Numbered from the stretch's first letter, positions 29,115 through 39,055 are shown. The stretch is DNA of 48,693 bases from an uncultured Ectothiorhodospiraceae bacterium (GCA_945787715.1 CALZJE010000002.1:76417-125109); one strand, 5' to 3'. Translations and numbers: made by a program. Notes: generated from the letters alone by a model not told the origin.

Positions 29115-30350
29115 ATGCTTGTTTCGCGGGGATGGAAAAGATCGTCATGGGGTGCAGTTAGATTTGCTACCTTGTGCGCTATTTTGCTAGCTGTTCCACT
29201 TTCTCTTTTCAGTTATCGCATTGGTTTTGCCGATGGTTGGCTACCAGATACCTCTGTGGTTGATCCGACTACAGGCCAAACCTTGGATTCGACAAAAGCG
29301 CCAAACGTTATTGAAAATAACAAGGCATCCCAAGATGGTTTGAGAATTGGCGGTATCGCAAATACTCGTCACAATCTTACTATGTCGTATTTGACCAATG
29401 AGCGTTCGGCGATCATGGATCGTTTTCGAAATAATTACTATGAAGTGTGTGTGTACTGCCATACACCCCATGGAGCGAATTCTACAGCAGCCGCTCCACT
29501 GTGGAATCGTACCGTAGCGAAACGAAATTATGTTCTTTATAACCAAGATCAATCAACAAGCTCTACGACCTATTACCAAGGGACTGGTAGCGGTTTAAAA
29601 TATACTCAGCCAGGTCCAAACTCTTTAACATGCTTATCCTGTCATGATGGCGCAACTGCTATAGACTCAATTATCAATATGCCTACGCAACTGACTGCAA
29701 CCAATATGCGAGCAGGTTATAGTGCAGCACAGGAGTCAACGGTAAATAATGATTTTTTGGATGCGTGGAGTGGTAATTTACTAGGAATGCCTTCGCCTGG
29801 TGACCCAAACTCGACAGGTGATGTCACTAGTCATGCTGGATTCAATACGCAAGAATCCGGAAGTTTATGCATTACTTGTCATAATCCAAACTCTCTTCCA
29901 CCATTTGATGCACCGGATTTTGAAGTGCTGTCAATTGGCGATCAATTCAACGCCGGGGTAACTAATAACGCAAGAGCAAATTATCTTGCCGATGATCATC
30001 CTATCGGTGTTACATATCCAACATCTTTTGGGTCAGATGTGGATTATAGAGAACCTGATGTTTCCGCCGCTAAAATCGCATTTTTTGATGATAATAGTAA
30101 TGGCCGTATCGATCCAAATGAAGTTCGCTTATATGATACGGGTGATGGTTACGAAGTAGAATGCGGATCGTGTCATGACCCACACGGAATTAAGGTGGCT
30201 GGAGATGATAATAATGAATTAATACCAAGCTTTTTGCGTGTTGGCGATTTTGATAATCGTGTATCTCGTGCTGCAGGCTTAGGTTCTGATCGCTCACAAG
30301 TTAGCGCCAACCAAGGTAGCAAGCTTTGCCTAACATGCCATGTTAAATGA
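29115..30350 (+). CDS. Five-haem c-type cytochrome, secreted
   Basis: 411 residues with an N-terminal signal or anchor helix (about residues 17-36). Five CxxCH haem sites are visible: CVYCH (about 112), CLSCH (173), CITCH (252), CGSCH (350) and CLTCH (405, four residues from the end). Two are followed by motifs common in doubled-CxxCH cytochromes (CHTPHGA, CHDPHGI). A calcium-type loop DDNSNGRIDPNE lies near residue 320. It should carry electrons in the periplasm or at the cell surface. It stands alone with its own promoter; partners unknown. Confidence 0.88.
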   Translation: MLVSRGWKRSSWGAVRFATLCAILLAVPLSLFSYRIGFADGWLPDTSVVDPTTGQTLDSTKAPNVIENNKASQDGLRIGGIANTRHNLTMSYLTNERSAIMDRFRNNYYEVCVYCHTPHGANSTAAAPLWNRTVAKRNYVLYNQDQSTSSTTYYQGTGSGLKYTQPGPNSLTCLSCHDGATAIDSIINMPTQLTATNMRAGYSAAQESTVNNDFLDAWSGNLLGMPSPGDPNSTGDVTSHAGFNTQESGSLCITCHNPNSLPPFDAPDFEVLSIGDQFNAGVTNNARANYLADDHPIGVTYPTSFGSDVDYREPDVSAAKIAFFDDNSNGRIDPNEVRLYDTGDGYEVECGSCHDPHGIKVAGDDNNELIPSFLRVGDFDNRVSRAAGLGSDRSQVSANQGSKLCLTCHVK

Positions 30351-30383
30351 TGTTGTAATTATTAATACATAGCGTATTCATCG

Positions 30384-30415
30384 TTTACTTCATAACTGCG
30401 TTGTTTTGAAGTAAA
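30384..30415. terminator. Hairpin between convergent genes
   Basis: TTTACTTCA and TGAAGTAAA form a perfect 9-bp stem with a 14-base loop between the cytochrome gene and the MoeB-type gene. It is AT-rich, with no real T-tract. Confidence 0.35.
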
Positions 30416-30467
30416 ACCTAAGCAAGCTAATTGGTTAAAATGATTTTTGAATTCTTAACCTTTTCTT

Positions 30468-31214
30468 TTAGCTGCATACACTACAGTTGGGATCTTTTTT
30501 AAGCTTTAGTTCTTTCCACGATGTTGTTAAAGCGTTAAACAACAGTAATCGCCCCGATAAATCTTCACCTATACCACATATCACCTTAAGTGCTTCTGCA
30601 GCTTGTAGCGAGCCAATTACGCCTGTGGCTGGAGCAAATACACCTGATTGAGTGCATGTTTCACCGATGCTATCGGTATTCGTATCACTAAAAAGGCAGT
30701 GATAACATGCACTGGTAGCTTGATCTAATCTAAATGTGCTGAGTTGTCCTTCAAATCGAATTGCAGACCCTGATATTAGTGGTGTTTTTTCCTCTACACA
30801 AACACGATTGGTGAGAAAGCGTGATTTAAAATTATCAGATGCTTCTATCGTGACATCGCAAGACATCACATGCTCTCTAAGCTCATCTGCTTCAAGCGCT
30901 TTATTTATAGTTGCTATTTTAATTTCGGGATTAATTGCACTAAGTCTATCTTTTGCTGATGCAACTTTTTCCCTTCCAATATCGTTGGTTGAATGGAGAA
31001 TTTGTCGTTGAAGATTACTCAGTTCGACACGATCAAAATCAACAATTGTGATTTGTCCAACTCCGCTACTCGCAAGATAGAGGGCCGCAGGTGATCCAAG
31101 ACCACCTGCACCTATAATTAATACACTTGATTGAGTGATTTTCAGCTGCCCTTCGTAATCGAGTTGGGGCAGCATGAGATGTTTGGAGTAACGTAGCAGC
31201 TCTTGGTTATTCAT
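30468..31214 (-). CDS. moeB: MoeB/ThiF-type adenylyltransferase
   Basis: MoeB adenylates the C-terminal Gly-Gly of MoaD in molybdopterin synthesis; ThiF does the same to ThiS. The 248-residue protein has the Rossmann ATP loop IIGAGGLGSPAALYLASSG, VDFDRVELSNLQRQ, the conserved Cys loop ETCTQSGVFAPATG and two zinc-binding pairs (CYHC and the near-terminal CSVC). ATG 31214 is preferred over TTG 31235. MoeB rather than ThiF is inferred from moaACDE 2 kb away and the absence of thi genes. It overlaps the kelch gene by eight bases. Confidence 0.88.
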   Translation of the reverse strand: MNNQELLRYSKHLMLPQLDYEGQLKITQSSVLIIGAGGLGSPAALYLASSGVGQITIVDFDRVELSNLQRQILHSTNDIGREKVASAKDRLSAINPEIKIATINKALEADELREHVMSCDVTIEASDNFKSRFLTNRVCVEEKTPLISGSAIRFEGQLSTFRLDQATSACYHCLFSDTNTDSIGETCTQSGVFAPATGVIGSLQAAEALKVICGIGEDLSGRLLLFNALTTSWKELKLKKDPNCSVCS

Positions 31215-32139
31215 CCCAAGTGTAAGCAACAACACTATTCATTGGTGTGCGACCGTCATCCGCCCAGCCACCAACTAAGTATATAGTGTTGTTGTGTGTA
31301 GCTACTCCCATTGCTGCTCTTGGTACTGGCATATCAGGCAGCCTTTCCCAATTAGTTTCGTTTACGTTGCAGACTGCAGCCCTACTATGAATGTTATCGG
31401 TGCTATATCCTCCAAAAAAGAAAAAATCACCATTAACATTACACATGCCTTGTCCAGCGGCAGGCCAGGGAAGCGAGAGGTTTTTATCTTTTTCCCAAGT
31501 TTCGTTTTCTAAGGAATAATTTTCAAAAAAATCAAAATTATTAAATCCCTCAGCTGTGAATGCGACACCACCACAGGTATATATTTTCCCATTTTGGGTA
31601 AGGGCTGAAGCTGCAAATCGTGGTGTAGGGAGAGGGGATAGCTCTTTCCAGTTTTTTTCATCAGGAGACCAGTGTTCGCAAAAATTGAATCCGGGGTCGG
31701 TTTTTGGTCCCCCTAAGCATGCATCTGGATGATGACCACCTAATATAAATATCCTGTCTTCAACCTGCGTAGCAGCGGGGTAGTCATGTGGTTGTAGCAT
31801 ATCTGGACCGCTGCACCAGCTGTCAGATTGAGGATCATAGATCTCTACTGTTTTTAGAAACTGAAAATTACCGTCGGGTTTTTTAAAGCCACCACCTACA
31901 ACATAAATCTTGTCGTTGATTAAGAAAGCAGCGCTACCAGATCTTTTGGTGGGCATATCCTGGAGTTTGCTCCAGTTCTTAGTGTTTGGATCGTAACAAA
32001 CGCAGCTGTTGAGGCTAGAAAAATCTGGTCCACCGCCGCCGAATACGTAAATTTTATTCTCGTAAGTTATCACTGGAGCGTGCGAGCGAGCTATTTCCAT
32101 GGGCACTATCAATTCCCAATTTCCCTTAGTTTTCCCCAT
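31207..32139 (-). CDS. Kelch-repeat protein
   Basis: 310 residues made of about six kelch blades with the GG...Y...W pattern: KIYVFGGGGPDF, KIYVVGGGFKKP, RIFILGGHHPD, KIYTCGGVAF, DFFFFGGYSTD and TIYLVGGWAD. These should form a single beta-propeller. No signal peptide is visible, so it is probably cytoplasmic. The last codons overlap the moeB start, so they are likely made from one message. No catalytic residues could be assigned; role unknown. Confidence 0.88.
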   Translation of the reverse strand: MGKTKGNWELIVPMEIARSHAPVITYENKIYVFGGGGPDFSSLNSCVCYDPNTKNWSKLQDMPTKRSGSAAFLINDKIYVVGGGFKKPDGNFQFLKTVEIYDPQSDSWCSGPDMLQPHDYPAATQVEDRIFILGGHHPDACLGGPKTDPGFNFCEHWSPDEKNWKELSPLPTPRFAASALTQNGKIYTCGGVAFTAEGFNNFDFFENYSLENETWEKDKNLSLPWPAAGQGMCNVNGDFFFFGGYSTDNIHSRAAVCNVNETNWERLPDMPVPRAAMGVATHNNTIYLVGGWADDGRTPMNSVVAYTWDE

Positions 32140-32500
32140 ATTTGTTGTTCCTAGTTGAGTTGGATGAGTAAAATTTCTGATTAATCGTTATATTATCAGT
32201 ACGACTAAAATTAGCATTTATTGAATAAAATATAATCATAAGTGAATAGAAGCGTGTGTTTTCTATTGTGACAATCCAATACTTCGGCAATGATACTAAC
32301 TAACTATAAAAGAATTTCATACCCTTCAATGAATTATTTGCTATGTGATAATTATAAAAAGGTGTGTAGAATTGATCGGTGGTGTGTTTATATCCGAGTT
32401 GATTGCTAGGGTATTAATTGGTAGTATTAATTGCTAATAATAATTATTCATTTGGTATGTGTGTGGAGTGGAGATACACAAACCTAAAAAAATCTACATT

Positions 32501-32575
32501 CCGTACGATAATATCCATTGACATATGAGAATACGAATAATTGTTCTCAGGGTAACATGTCAAATTCTTGTACGG
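32501..32575 (+). ncRNA. Candidate structured RNA, three nested helices
   Basis: CCGTAC (32501-32506) pairs with GTACGG (32570-32575); TTGACAT (32518-32524) with ATGTCAA (32557-32563); TGAGAA (32526-32531) with TTCTCA (32544-32549). The three helices are collinear and enclose a 12-base loop. It lies about 290 bases ahead of moaA. I could not match it to the Moco riboswitch or any other known family. Confidence 0.4.
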
Positions 32576-32660
32576 CGCATTGCTAAGTGACGAATTTTAT
32601 TAGTATTTGGCGTAGAAAAAGTAAATTGCCCGTGTGGTTTTTTGGGTGATAAAAAGATCT

Positions 32661-32701
32661 TTGGTCTATAAGAACGGTTAATAAATTAATAGATAGACCA
32701 A
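32661..32701. repeat. 9-bp inverted repeat
   Basis: TTGGTCTAT and ATAGACCAA are perfect arms separated by 23 AT-rich bases, upstream of moaA. Operator or RNA hairpin. Confidence 0.45.
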
Positions 32702-32867
32702 TGACTTAGAAGTTTAATTTTCTCGCACTAATAATTGGGTGAAATTGAATAAAGTCAGTCGTTTTTTGCCGTATAAAGTATATGTTGCTTAAAAATGAGC
32801 TGCTTTATGAATCAGTTTCTAAAGTATTAGTTATAGAATCAAAACGAATAGGTTCGGGGGTGAGTAA

Positions 32868-33974
32868 GTGCTAATGAATGAGAATGTCGGGGTCGACAAA
32901 AAATACGCTACCGCGCTTGCTGAAGAGCAGGGAAAGTCATCTTTGTCATCTGTAACGCAATATGAGCCGTTGCAAGATACATTCGGAAGAACTTTTGATT
33001 ATGTCAGGATTGCAATAACAGAAAAATGTAATCTCCGATGTACATATTGTATGCCTGAAGAGGGAGTGGACTTCAAAAATGGTGAACAAATATTAACATC
33101 TGAGGAGATTTTAAGAGTTGTTGATGTTTTAGCTCGCATGGGAATTAAGAAAGTTCGCTTTACGGGTGGAGAGCCACTAGTAAGAAAAGATATTATACAG
33201 TTGGTCGAGGGAGCAGCAAATACCCCAGGGATAAAAGCAGTTCACATGACGACTAATGGAATTATTTTTCCTAAGTACGCTAAGCAGCTACGTGATGCTG
33301 GTTTAACGGGTGTCAATATTAGTATGGACACTTTTGATGAGGCTAAGTTTTTCGAGATTACTCGCCGTGCTGGTGTTGAAAAAGTTATGGAGAGTATCAG
33401 ATTAGCTCAAGAATTGGATTTTCCACGCGTTAAGATAAATGCAGTTGCAATGCGCGGTTTTAACGACGGTGAATTGGAGTCATTTTATGAAATGACAAAA
33501 GACAACCGCGTTACTGTACGTTTTATTGAGTTTATGCCTTTTGATGCTCATCAAATTTGGGAAACAGGCGAACATTTTTTGAGTGCTGAGACAATGATTC
33601 GCCAATTGAAAGAAAAATATCCCGATATTGAACTTGCATCAGGTACTAGAACTGAGCATCATATTTTTCAAGTGCCTGGTTATAAAGGAAAAATAGCAAT
33701 AATTCCCGCTTTCACCCGAAGCTTGTGCGGAAACTGTTCACGGATCCGTTTAACTGCGGATGGTGGTATTCGAAATTGTCTCTATTCCGATCAGGAATAT
33801 ACATTGATGGATATGCTTCGCAGCGGTTGCACTGATGAGGATATTGTTCTCAAGTTTCGTAAAGCTTTTAATGATAAAGCTAAAGATGGCTTTGAGTCTC
33901 GCAAGAAAACTGCGATGAAAGAATCAACAATCGAATTTAAGGGCCGAAGTAGTATGACTCAAATCGGCGGTTAA
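32868..33974 (+). CDS. moaA: GTP 3',8-cyclase MoaA
   Basis: MoaA is the radical-SAM enzyme that starts molybdopterin synthesis from GTP. It has the N-terminal cluster motif CNLRCTYCMPEEGVDF, TGGEPLVRKD, the GVNISMDTFD segment, the C-terminal cluster CGNCSRIRLTADGGIRNCLY and the essential terminal Gly-Gly (MTQIGG). The 368-residue length fits, with an N-terminal extension of about 30 residues before TFGRTFDYVRIA. GTG 32868 and ATG 32874 are both plausible starts behind GGGGGTGAG. Confidence 0.97.
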   Translation: MLMNENVGVDKKYATALAEEQGKSSLSSVTQYEPLQDTFGRTFDYVRIAITEKCNLRCTYCMPEEGVDFKNGEQILTSEEILRVVDVLARMGIKKVRFTGGEPLVRKDIIQLVEGAANTPGIKAVHMTTNGIIFPKYAKQLRDAGLTGVNISMDTFDEAKFFEITRRAGVEKVMESIRLAQELDFPRVKINAVAMRGFNDGELESFYEMTKDNRVTVRFIEFMPFDAHQIWETGEHFLSAETMIRQLKEKYPDIELASGTRTEHHIFQVPGYKGKIAIIPAFTRSLCGNCSRIRLTADGGIRNCLYSDQEYTLMDMLRSGCTDEDIVLKFRKAFNDKAKDGFESRKKTAMKESTIEFKGRSSMTQIGG

Positions 33975-33991
33975 TTATCGAGTGGTTTGTG

Positions 33992-34024
33992 AAGGTGAAT
34001 TGCTTGTGTGATTCGCCTTTTTTT
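33992..34024 (+). terminator. Intrinsic terminator between moaA and moaC
   Basis: AAGGTGAAT and ATTCGCCTT pair with one G-U around a 10-base loop, merging into a seven-base T-tract. It may limit read-through from moaA into moaCDE. Confidence 0.75.
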
Positions 34025-34098
34025 CTAACAGCATTTGAGCGCTTTGTGCATAATTTTCATAATGCTGCAAGTCAATTGAAAACTTAAGAGAAGTGTAT

Positions 34099-34584
34099 AT
34101 GGATAATAAACTTACCCACTTTAATGCGTCTGGTGAGGCGCATATGGTTGATGTCGGCACGAAAGATATTACTGTTAGAGAAGCTGTGACGGAAGGTCGC
34201 ATCTATATGGAAGCGGATACCCTTAAGCTAATTCTAGATGGCACTCATAAGAAAGGTGACGTACTAGGCATTGCTCGAGTTGCTGGAATTATGGGGGCTA
34301 AGAAGACACCTGAATTGGTGCCGTTATGCCACCCTCTATTAATTACAAATGTAGAGCTAGACTTAATGCCTGAGCCAGAGACCAATTCTGTGTATTGTAC
34401 ATGTGCGGTTCGTTGCAATGGTCAAACTGGTGTTGAAATGGAAGCACTCTGTGCCGTCCAGGTAGCACTTCTAACAATCTACGATATGTGTAAAGCTGTT
34501 GATCGTGGAATGGTTATTACTGATGTTGGCTTGACCAAGAAATCGGGTGGTAAGTCTGGTACTTGGGTGCGTGATGCAGAATAA
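34099..34584 (+). CDS. moaC: Cyclic pyranopterin monophosphate synthase MoaC
   Basis: MoaC converts the MoaA product to cyclic pyranopterin monophosphate. The sequence has [19 protein letters not shown], the [20 protein letters not shown] loop, [40 protein letters not shown] and a closing KSGGKSG. ATG 34099 gives 161 residues, the same length as E. coli MoaC; GTG 34093 is in frame but unlikely. First of three closely spaced moa genes. Confidence 0.97.
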   Translation: MDNKLTHFNASGEAHMVDVGTKDITVREAVTEGRIYMEADTLKLILDGTHKKGDVLGIARVAGIMGAKKTPELVPLCHPLLITNVELDLMPEPETNSVYCTCAVRCNGQTGVEMEALCAVQVALLTIYDMCKAVDRGMVITDVGLTKKSGGKSGTWVRDAE

Positions 34585-34603
34585 GCTCTCATAGCGAGGA
34601 AGA

Positions 34604-34837
34604 ATGATGAAAATAGCGATAAAATATTTTGCAAGTATGAGAGATACAATGGGGAAAGCTAATGAGTCAGTGGACATTAGTGAAAAATCCAGTGTAGCTG
34701 ACTTGTGGGGAGCTGTTACTCAAAATCCAATGCCTGAAAATACGCTAATCGCCGTTAATATGGAATATACCAGTTCTGAGCATGTGTTGAATGAAGGCGA
34801 TGAAGTAGCATTTTTTCCTCCAGTCACAGGTGGTTAA
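34604..34837 (+). CDS. moaD: Molybdopterin synthase small subunit MoaD
   Basis: This 77-residue ubiquitin-fold protein ends in the Gly-Gly tail (FFPPVTGG) that is adenylated by MoeB and thiocarboxylated before donating sulphur. It has IAIKYFASMRDTMGKANESV at the start and LNEGDEVAFFPPV at the end. GAGGAAG precedes tandem ATGs (34604 and 34607). Two bases separate its stop from the moaE start. Confidence 0.95.
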   Translation: MMKIAIKYFASMRDTMGKANESVDISEKSSVADLWGAVTQNPMPENTLIAVNMEYTSSEHVLNEGDEVAFFPPVTGG

Positions 34838-34839
34838 GT

Positions 34840-35319
34840 ATGAAAGTAATTATACAAGACGGTGAGTTTGATCCCTGGAAAGCAGTTCAAGAGTATCAAT
34901 CTGAAAATATCGCTGATGGTAAACACGGCGCATCGGTTACATTTATTGGTTCTATGCGCGACTTTAATGACGGAGTAGATGATCTATCTAAGATGTATTT
35001 AGACCACTATCCTGGAATGACTGAAAAGCACATAGAAAGAGTATGTGAGGATGCATTAAATAAATGGGATGTGTTGGACGCATTTGTTGTTCACCGAGTC
35101 GGTAATATTGCACCTAATGATGCGATTGTTTTGGTCGCTGTGTGGTCTGAACATAGAGCGATGGCTTTTGATGCTTGTCGTTTTATTATCAATGATTTAA
35201 AACATCGCGCGCCTTTTTGGAAACGTGAAGCTAATGAAGATGGTGAGCGATGGGTTGAAGGGAATACTGTTGATGAAGTTGCTGATCAGCACTCTGATAT
35301 GGCAAAAAGAGCGAGTTAA
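34840..35319 (+). CDS. moaE: Molybdopterin synthase large subunit MoaE
   Basis: MoaE is the catalytic subunit that, with MoaD thiocarboxylate, adds two sulphurs to form molybdopterin. The 159-residue protein shows GASVTFIGSMRDFNDG, LDHYPGMTEKHIERV, VVHRVGNIAPND, SEHRAMAFDACRFIINDLKHRAPFWKRE with the catalytic Lys (WKRE), and an ERWVEGN segment. It is immediately downstream of moaD and followed by a strong terminator. Confidence 0.97.
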   Translation: MKVIIQDGEFDPWKAVQEYQSENIADGKHGASVTFIGSMRDFNDGVDDLSKMYLDHYPGMTEKHIERVCEDALNKWDVLDAFVVHRVGNIAPNDAIVLVAVWSEHRAMAFDACRFIINDLKHRAPFWKREANEDGERWVEGNTVDEVADQHSDMAKRAS

Positions 35320-35339
35320 GATTTAAGCACTTCTTATCT

Positions 35340-35380
35340 GCGCAAAAAAAACGAGGCTGATAGCCTCGTTTTTTTTGCGC
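35340..35380. terminator. Strong bidirectional terminator, moaE / hemB
   Basis: A perfect 19-bp stem (GCGCAAAAAAAACGAGGCT with its complement) has a three-base GAT loop. With A8 on one side and T8 on the other it works for both convergent genes. Confidence 0.95.
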
Positions 35381-35415
35381 ATCTAACAATGATTATTGAA
35401 GGTGATCGAATAATT

Positions 35416-36495
<1,080 letters not shown>

Positions 36496-36532
36496 TCAAG
36501 TTATATCTAAACGACAGAAGGTAATTATGCCG

Positions 36533-37180
36533 CTAGAATTTGTCAATAGTTGAGCATACATCGTTGAATATAGTTGCCATCTCACCCATGCCGTTTAATT
36601 TAAAAAGCTTATCTTGAGAGCTGTAGAACTCAATCAAGGGGGCGGTTTGTTCGGCATATACTTCCAATCGTTTTCTAATTGTATCTCCATTGTCATCAGC
36701 TCTATGACCTAGTAAGCCACCACATTTATCACATACATTTTCTTTGGCAGATGGAGAACTAAATATATTAAACATTTGTCCGCAATCGTTGCAGGTACGG
36801 CGGCCAGTAATACGTTCGACAATTTGATCGTTATCTACTTCTAGTAAAATAGCGCCATCCAAAGACCAGCCAAATTCAGCGAGTAGCTTATCTAATTCAT
36901 CAGCTTGAGGCTTATTACGTGGGAAGCCATCTAAAATAAAACCATTTTGTGCATCTTTTTCATTCAAACGCTCTTTAATCATCCCAAGAACAATGTCGTC
37001 AGATACTAAATGTCCCGCATCCATAATAGCCTTAGCTTTTTTACCTAGTTCAGTTCCTGCGGAAACAGCAGCCCTCAATAAGTCTCCAGTTGAGATTTGA
37101 GGAGCCTTATATTTTTCCATTAACATTTTGGCTTGTGTACCTTTTCCCGAACCAGGAGCGCCAAGTAAGATGATTCTCAT
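36533..37180 (-). CDS. adk: Adenylate kinase with zinc-type lid
   Basis: Adk balances ATP, ADP and AMP. The 215-residue protein has the P-loop GAPGSGKGTQAK, the AMP-binding TGDLLRAAV and DGFPRNKPQA, and RITGRR before the lid. The lid carries four cysteines (CNDC and CDKC), as in the zinc-stabilised adenylate kinases of Gram-positives; E. coli Adk lacks them. It is encoded upstream of hemB on the same strand, about 100 bases away, and divergent from ppa. Confidence 0.97.
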   Translation of the reverse strand: MRIILLGAPGSGKGTQAKMLMEKYKAPQISTGDLLRAAVSAGTELGKKAKAIMDAGHLVSDDIVLGMIKERLNEKDAQNGFILDGFPRNKPQADELDKLLAEFGWSLDGAILLEVDNDQIVERITGRRTCNDCGQMFNIFSSPSAKENVCDKCGGLLGHRADDNGDTIRKRLEVYAEQTAPLIEFYSSQDKLFKLNGMGEMATIFNDVCSTIDKF

Positions 37181-37334
37181 GTGTTAATCCAACCCTCATT
37201 TTAGATAATTGATTAGTTATATTGCAGTCTATTTTACCTACATTATACCCCAAAGTAACAGAGAGATTATTTATCAGGAGAGTGAATGCTGGTGATTATT
37301 TAATAATGTGGTTGAAAAACTGCGGAACTTTTAT

Positions 37335-37363
37335 TTTAACCCGATGACGATTCCGACTATAAT
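37335..37363 (+). promoter_or_regulatory. Probable ppa promoter
   Basis: Consensus TATAAT (37358-37363), a 17-base spacer and a weaker -35 TTTAAC (37335-37340). It lies about 75 bases before the ppa start codon in the adk-ppa divergent gap. Confidence 0.55.
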
Positions 37364-37436
37364 GCCGCGTTCAGAATTCTAGTGGCGTATATTTGACTAA
37401 ATAGTGCGCAAAAATTAAGTAAACCAGGAGCTATAA

Positions 37437-37961
37437 ATGAGCTTAAAAGAGATTTCAGCAGGTAAAGATGTACCAAACGATGTAAATGTGATCATTGAAA
37501 TTCCGGCTTTGAGTGAGCCTGTTAAATATGAAGTCGATAAAGATTCAGGCGCATTGTTTGTGGATCGTTTCATTGGTACTGCAATGCATTATCCTTGTAA
37601 TTATGGTTATATCCCCAACACATTAGGTGATGACGGAGATCCAGTTGATGTATTGGTTGTTACTCCTATTCCCCTACGAGCTGGTTCAGTTATTCGAAGC
37701 CGAGTTGTTGGTTTGTTGGATATGACTGATGAATCAGGACGCGATGAAAAATTAATTGCTGTTCCTGTTAGCAAAATGACGCCACTATATGACGATGTAA
37801 AAGAAGCGACAGATTTACCAAAAATATTGCTTGATCAAATTAAGCACTTTTTTGAGCACTATAAAGATTTAGAAGCTGGCAAATGGGTTAAAGTTGAAGG
37901 TTGGGGCGATGCCGCCAAAGCGCGCGAAACTATCCTTAAAGGGATAGACGCAGCTAAATAA
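37437..37961 (+). CDS. ppa: Inorganic pyrophosphatase
   Basis: This family I soluble enzyme splits pyrophosphate and so drives biosynthesis. The 174 residues include [41 protein letters not shown] and the metal-binding DGDPVDVLV, followed by [11 protein letters not shown] and a C-terminal [15 protein letters not shown]. Length and motifs match E. coli Ppa. CAGGAGC precedes the ATG. A hairpin follows about ten bases after the stop. Confidence 0.97.
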   Translation: MSLKEISAGKDVPNDVNVIIEIPALSEPVKYEVDKDSGALFVDRFIGTAMHYPCNYGYIPNTLGDDGDPVDVLVVTPIPLRAGSVIRSRVVGLLDMTDESGRDEKLIAVPVSKMTPLYDDVKEATDLPKILLDQIKHFFEHYKDLEAGKWVKVEGWGDAAKARETILKGIDAAK

Positions 37962-37971
37962 TCGAAGATAT

Positions 37972-37996
37972 GGAGCCGCTGGTTATTAGCGGTTCC
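37972..37996 (+). terminator. Hairpin after ppa
   Basis: GGAGCCGCT and AGCGGTTCC form a 9-bp stem (one G-U) with a seven-base loop. There is no clear T-tract (AATTCTTCC follows), so termination is likely but unproven. Confidence 0.5.
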
Positions 37997-38137
37997 AATT
38001 CTTCCTGAAGTCAACAATCCCTTTTTTCTCAGTAGCTCGATCTATCACAATATTCCGTTCATTTTGACTTTAGTTTTGTTAGTGATTAACGCTATTCATT
38101 CGATATACGCGTAGATTTTGTTAGGAGCTAAATTATT

Positions 38138-39055
38138 TTGTCCGGACATCACCATCACCATCACCATCACAATCATCATGCTCCGTCCTCTGCAAAGGTT
38201 TTATATATTGCTTTAGCGTTGACTTTTGGATTTGCTATCGTTGAGTTTATCGGTGGGTGGATTGCTAATTCGCTAGCATTGATGGGAGACTCCGGGCACA
38301 TGGTAACTGATGCTGGAGCATTATTGATTGCTGCTATTGCTAGTTGGTTAAGTAAAAAACCGCCGACTTTAACCCATTCGTATGGATTATTACGCATAGA
38401 AGTTGTCGCTGCATTAGTGAATGGTTTGTTTATGCTGGTTATCGTCTTTGCTTTGGTCTCACTATCTATTGAGCGATTTCAAAATCCCGAAAGTGTGGAT
38501 GGAGATAGTGTGATGATAATTGCAGCAATAGGATTACTTATAAATATTGTTGTTGCTTTTGTATTGAGTCGCGGTGAAGAGAATATCAACACAAAAGCAG
38601 CGTTATTACATGTGATGGCTGATTTATTGGGATCCATTGCGGCACTGGCAACAGGAATAATAATCTATTTTACTAATTGGGTTATTGTCGATCCGATTTT
38701 AACTTTGTGTATTTGCTTACTTATATTGTTTTCAACTTTTCACCTATTGAAAGAAGTTTTGCAAATCATTATGGAGGCAGTTCCATCTCATATTAGTTTA
38801 AATGAGGTTGGAATAAAAATAGCGAGCATAAAAAATATAGTTTCTGTTCATGATCTTCATATTTGGACATTGTCATCTGGTAAAGTTGCTCTGTCTGCAC
38901 ATGTTGTTGTAAAAGATTTAGGCCATTGGCAGAATGCGTTTGACGAGTGTAGTTTAATGTTGGATGAATCATTCCAAATTGAACATGTAACATTACAGCC
39001 AGAATTAATAGAAGCCAAGATTCTGCGCCGCCAGAATGAAAAGAGTGGCACGTAG
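38138..39055 (+). CDS. Cation diffusion facilitator, His-rich N-terminus
   Basis: 305 residues with six transmembrane helices. Both metal-site motifs of zinc-exporting CDF proteins are present: GDSGHMVTDAGAL in helix 2 and HVMADLLGSIAAL in helix 5. A cytoplasmic C-terminal domain (residues about 215-295) contains VHDLHIWTLSSGK. The N-terminus has eight consecutive His then NHH directly after MSG. It probably exports zinc or cobalt from the cytoplasm. The start is TTG 38138 with TAGGAG upstream. Confidence 0.92.
   Translation: MSGHHHHHHHHNHHAPSSAKVLYIALALTFGFAIVEFIGGWIANSLALMGDSGHMVTDAGALLIAAIASWLSKKPPTLTHSYGLLRIEVVAALVNGLFMLVIVFALVSLSIERFQNPESVDGDSVMIIAAIGLLINIVVAFVLSRGEENINTKAALLHVMADLLGSIAALATGIIIYFTNWVIVDPILTLCICLLILFSTFHLLKEVLQIIMEAVPSHISLNEVGIKIASIKNIVSVHDLHIWTLSSGKVALSAHVVVKDLGHWQNAFDECSLMLDESFQIEHVTLQPELIEAKILRRQNEKSGT

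Larger units (their letters stand above)
32140..32867. other. 730-base gap with multiple hairpins before moaA
   Basis: No gene seen. Besides the nested hairpin at 32501-32575 and the hairpin at 32661-32701 there is a direct repeat GTATTAATTG (near 32411 and 32424) and a GGTATGTGT / ACACAAACC pairing (about 32454-32484). It must contain divergent promoters for the kelch-moeB pair and moaA, which I could not place. Confidence 0.5.

Noticed and set aside
32450-32870. Moco riboswitch of moaA
   Set aside because: Structure is present, but I could not match the known conserved elements by eye; kept only as an unnamed structured RNA.
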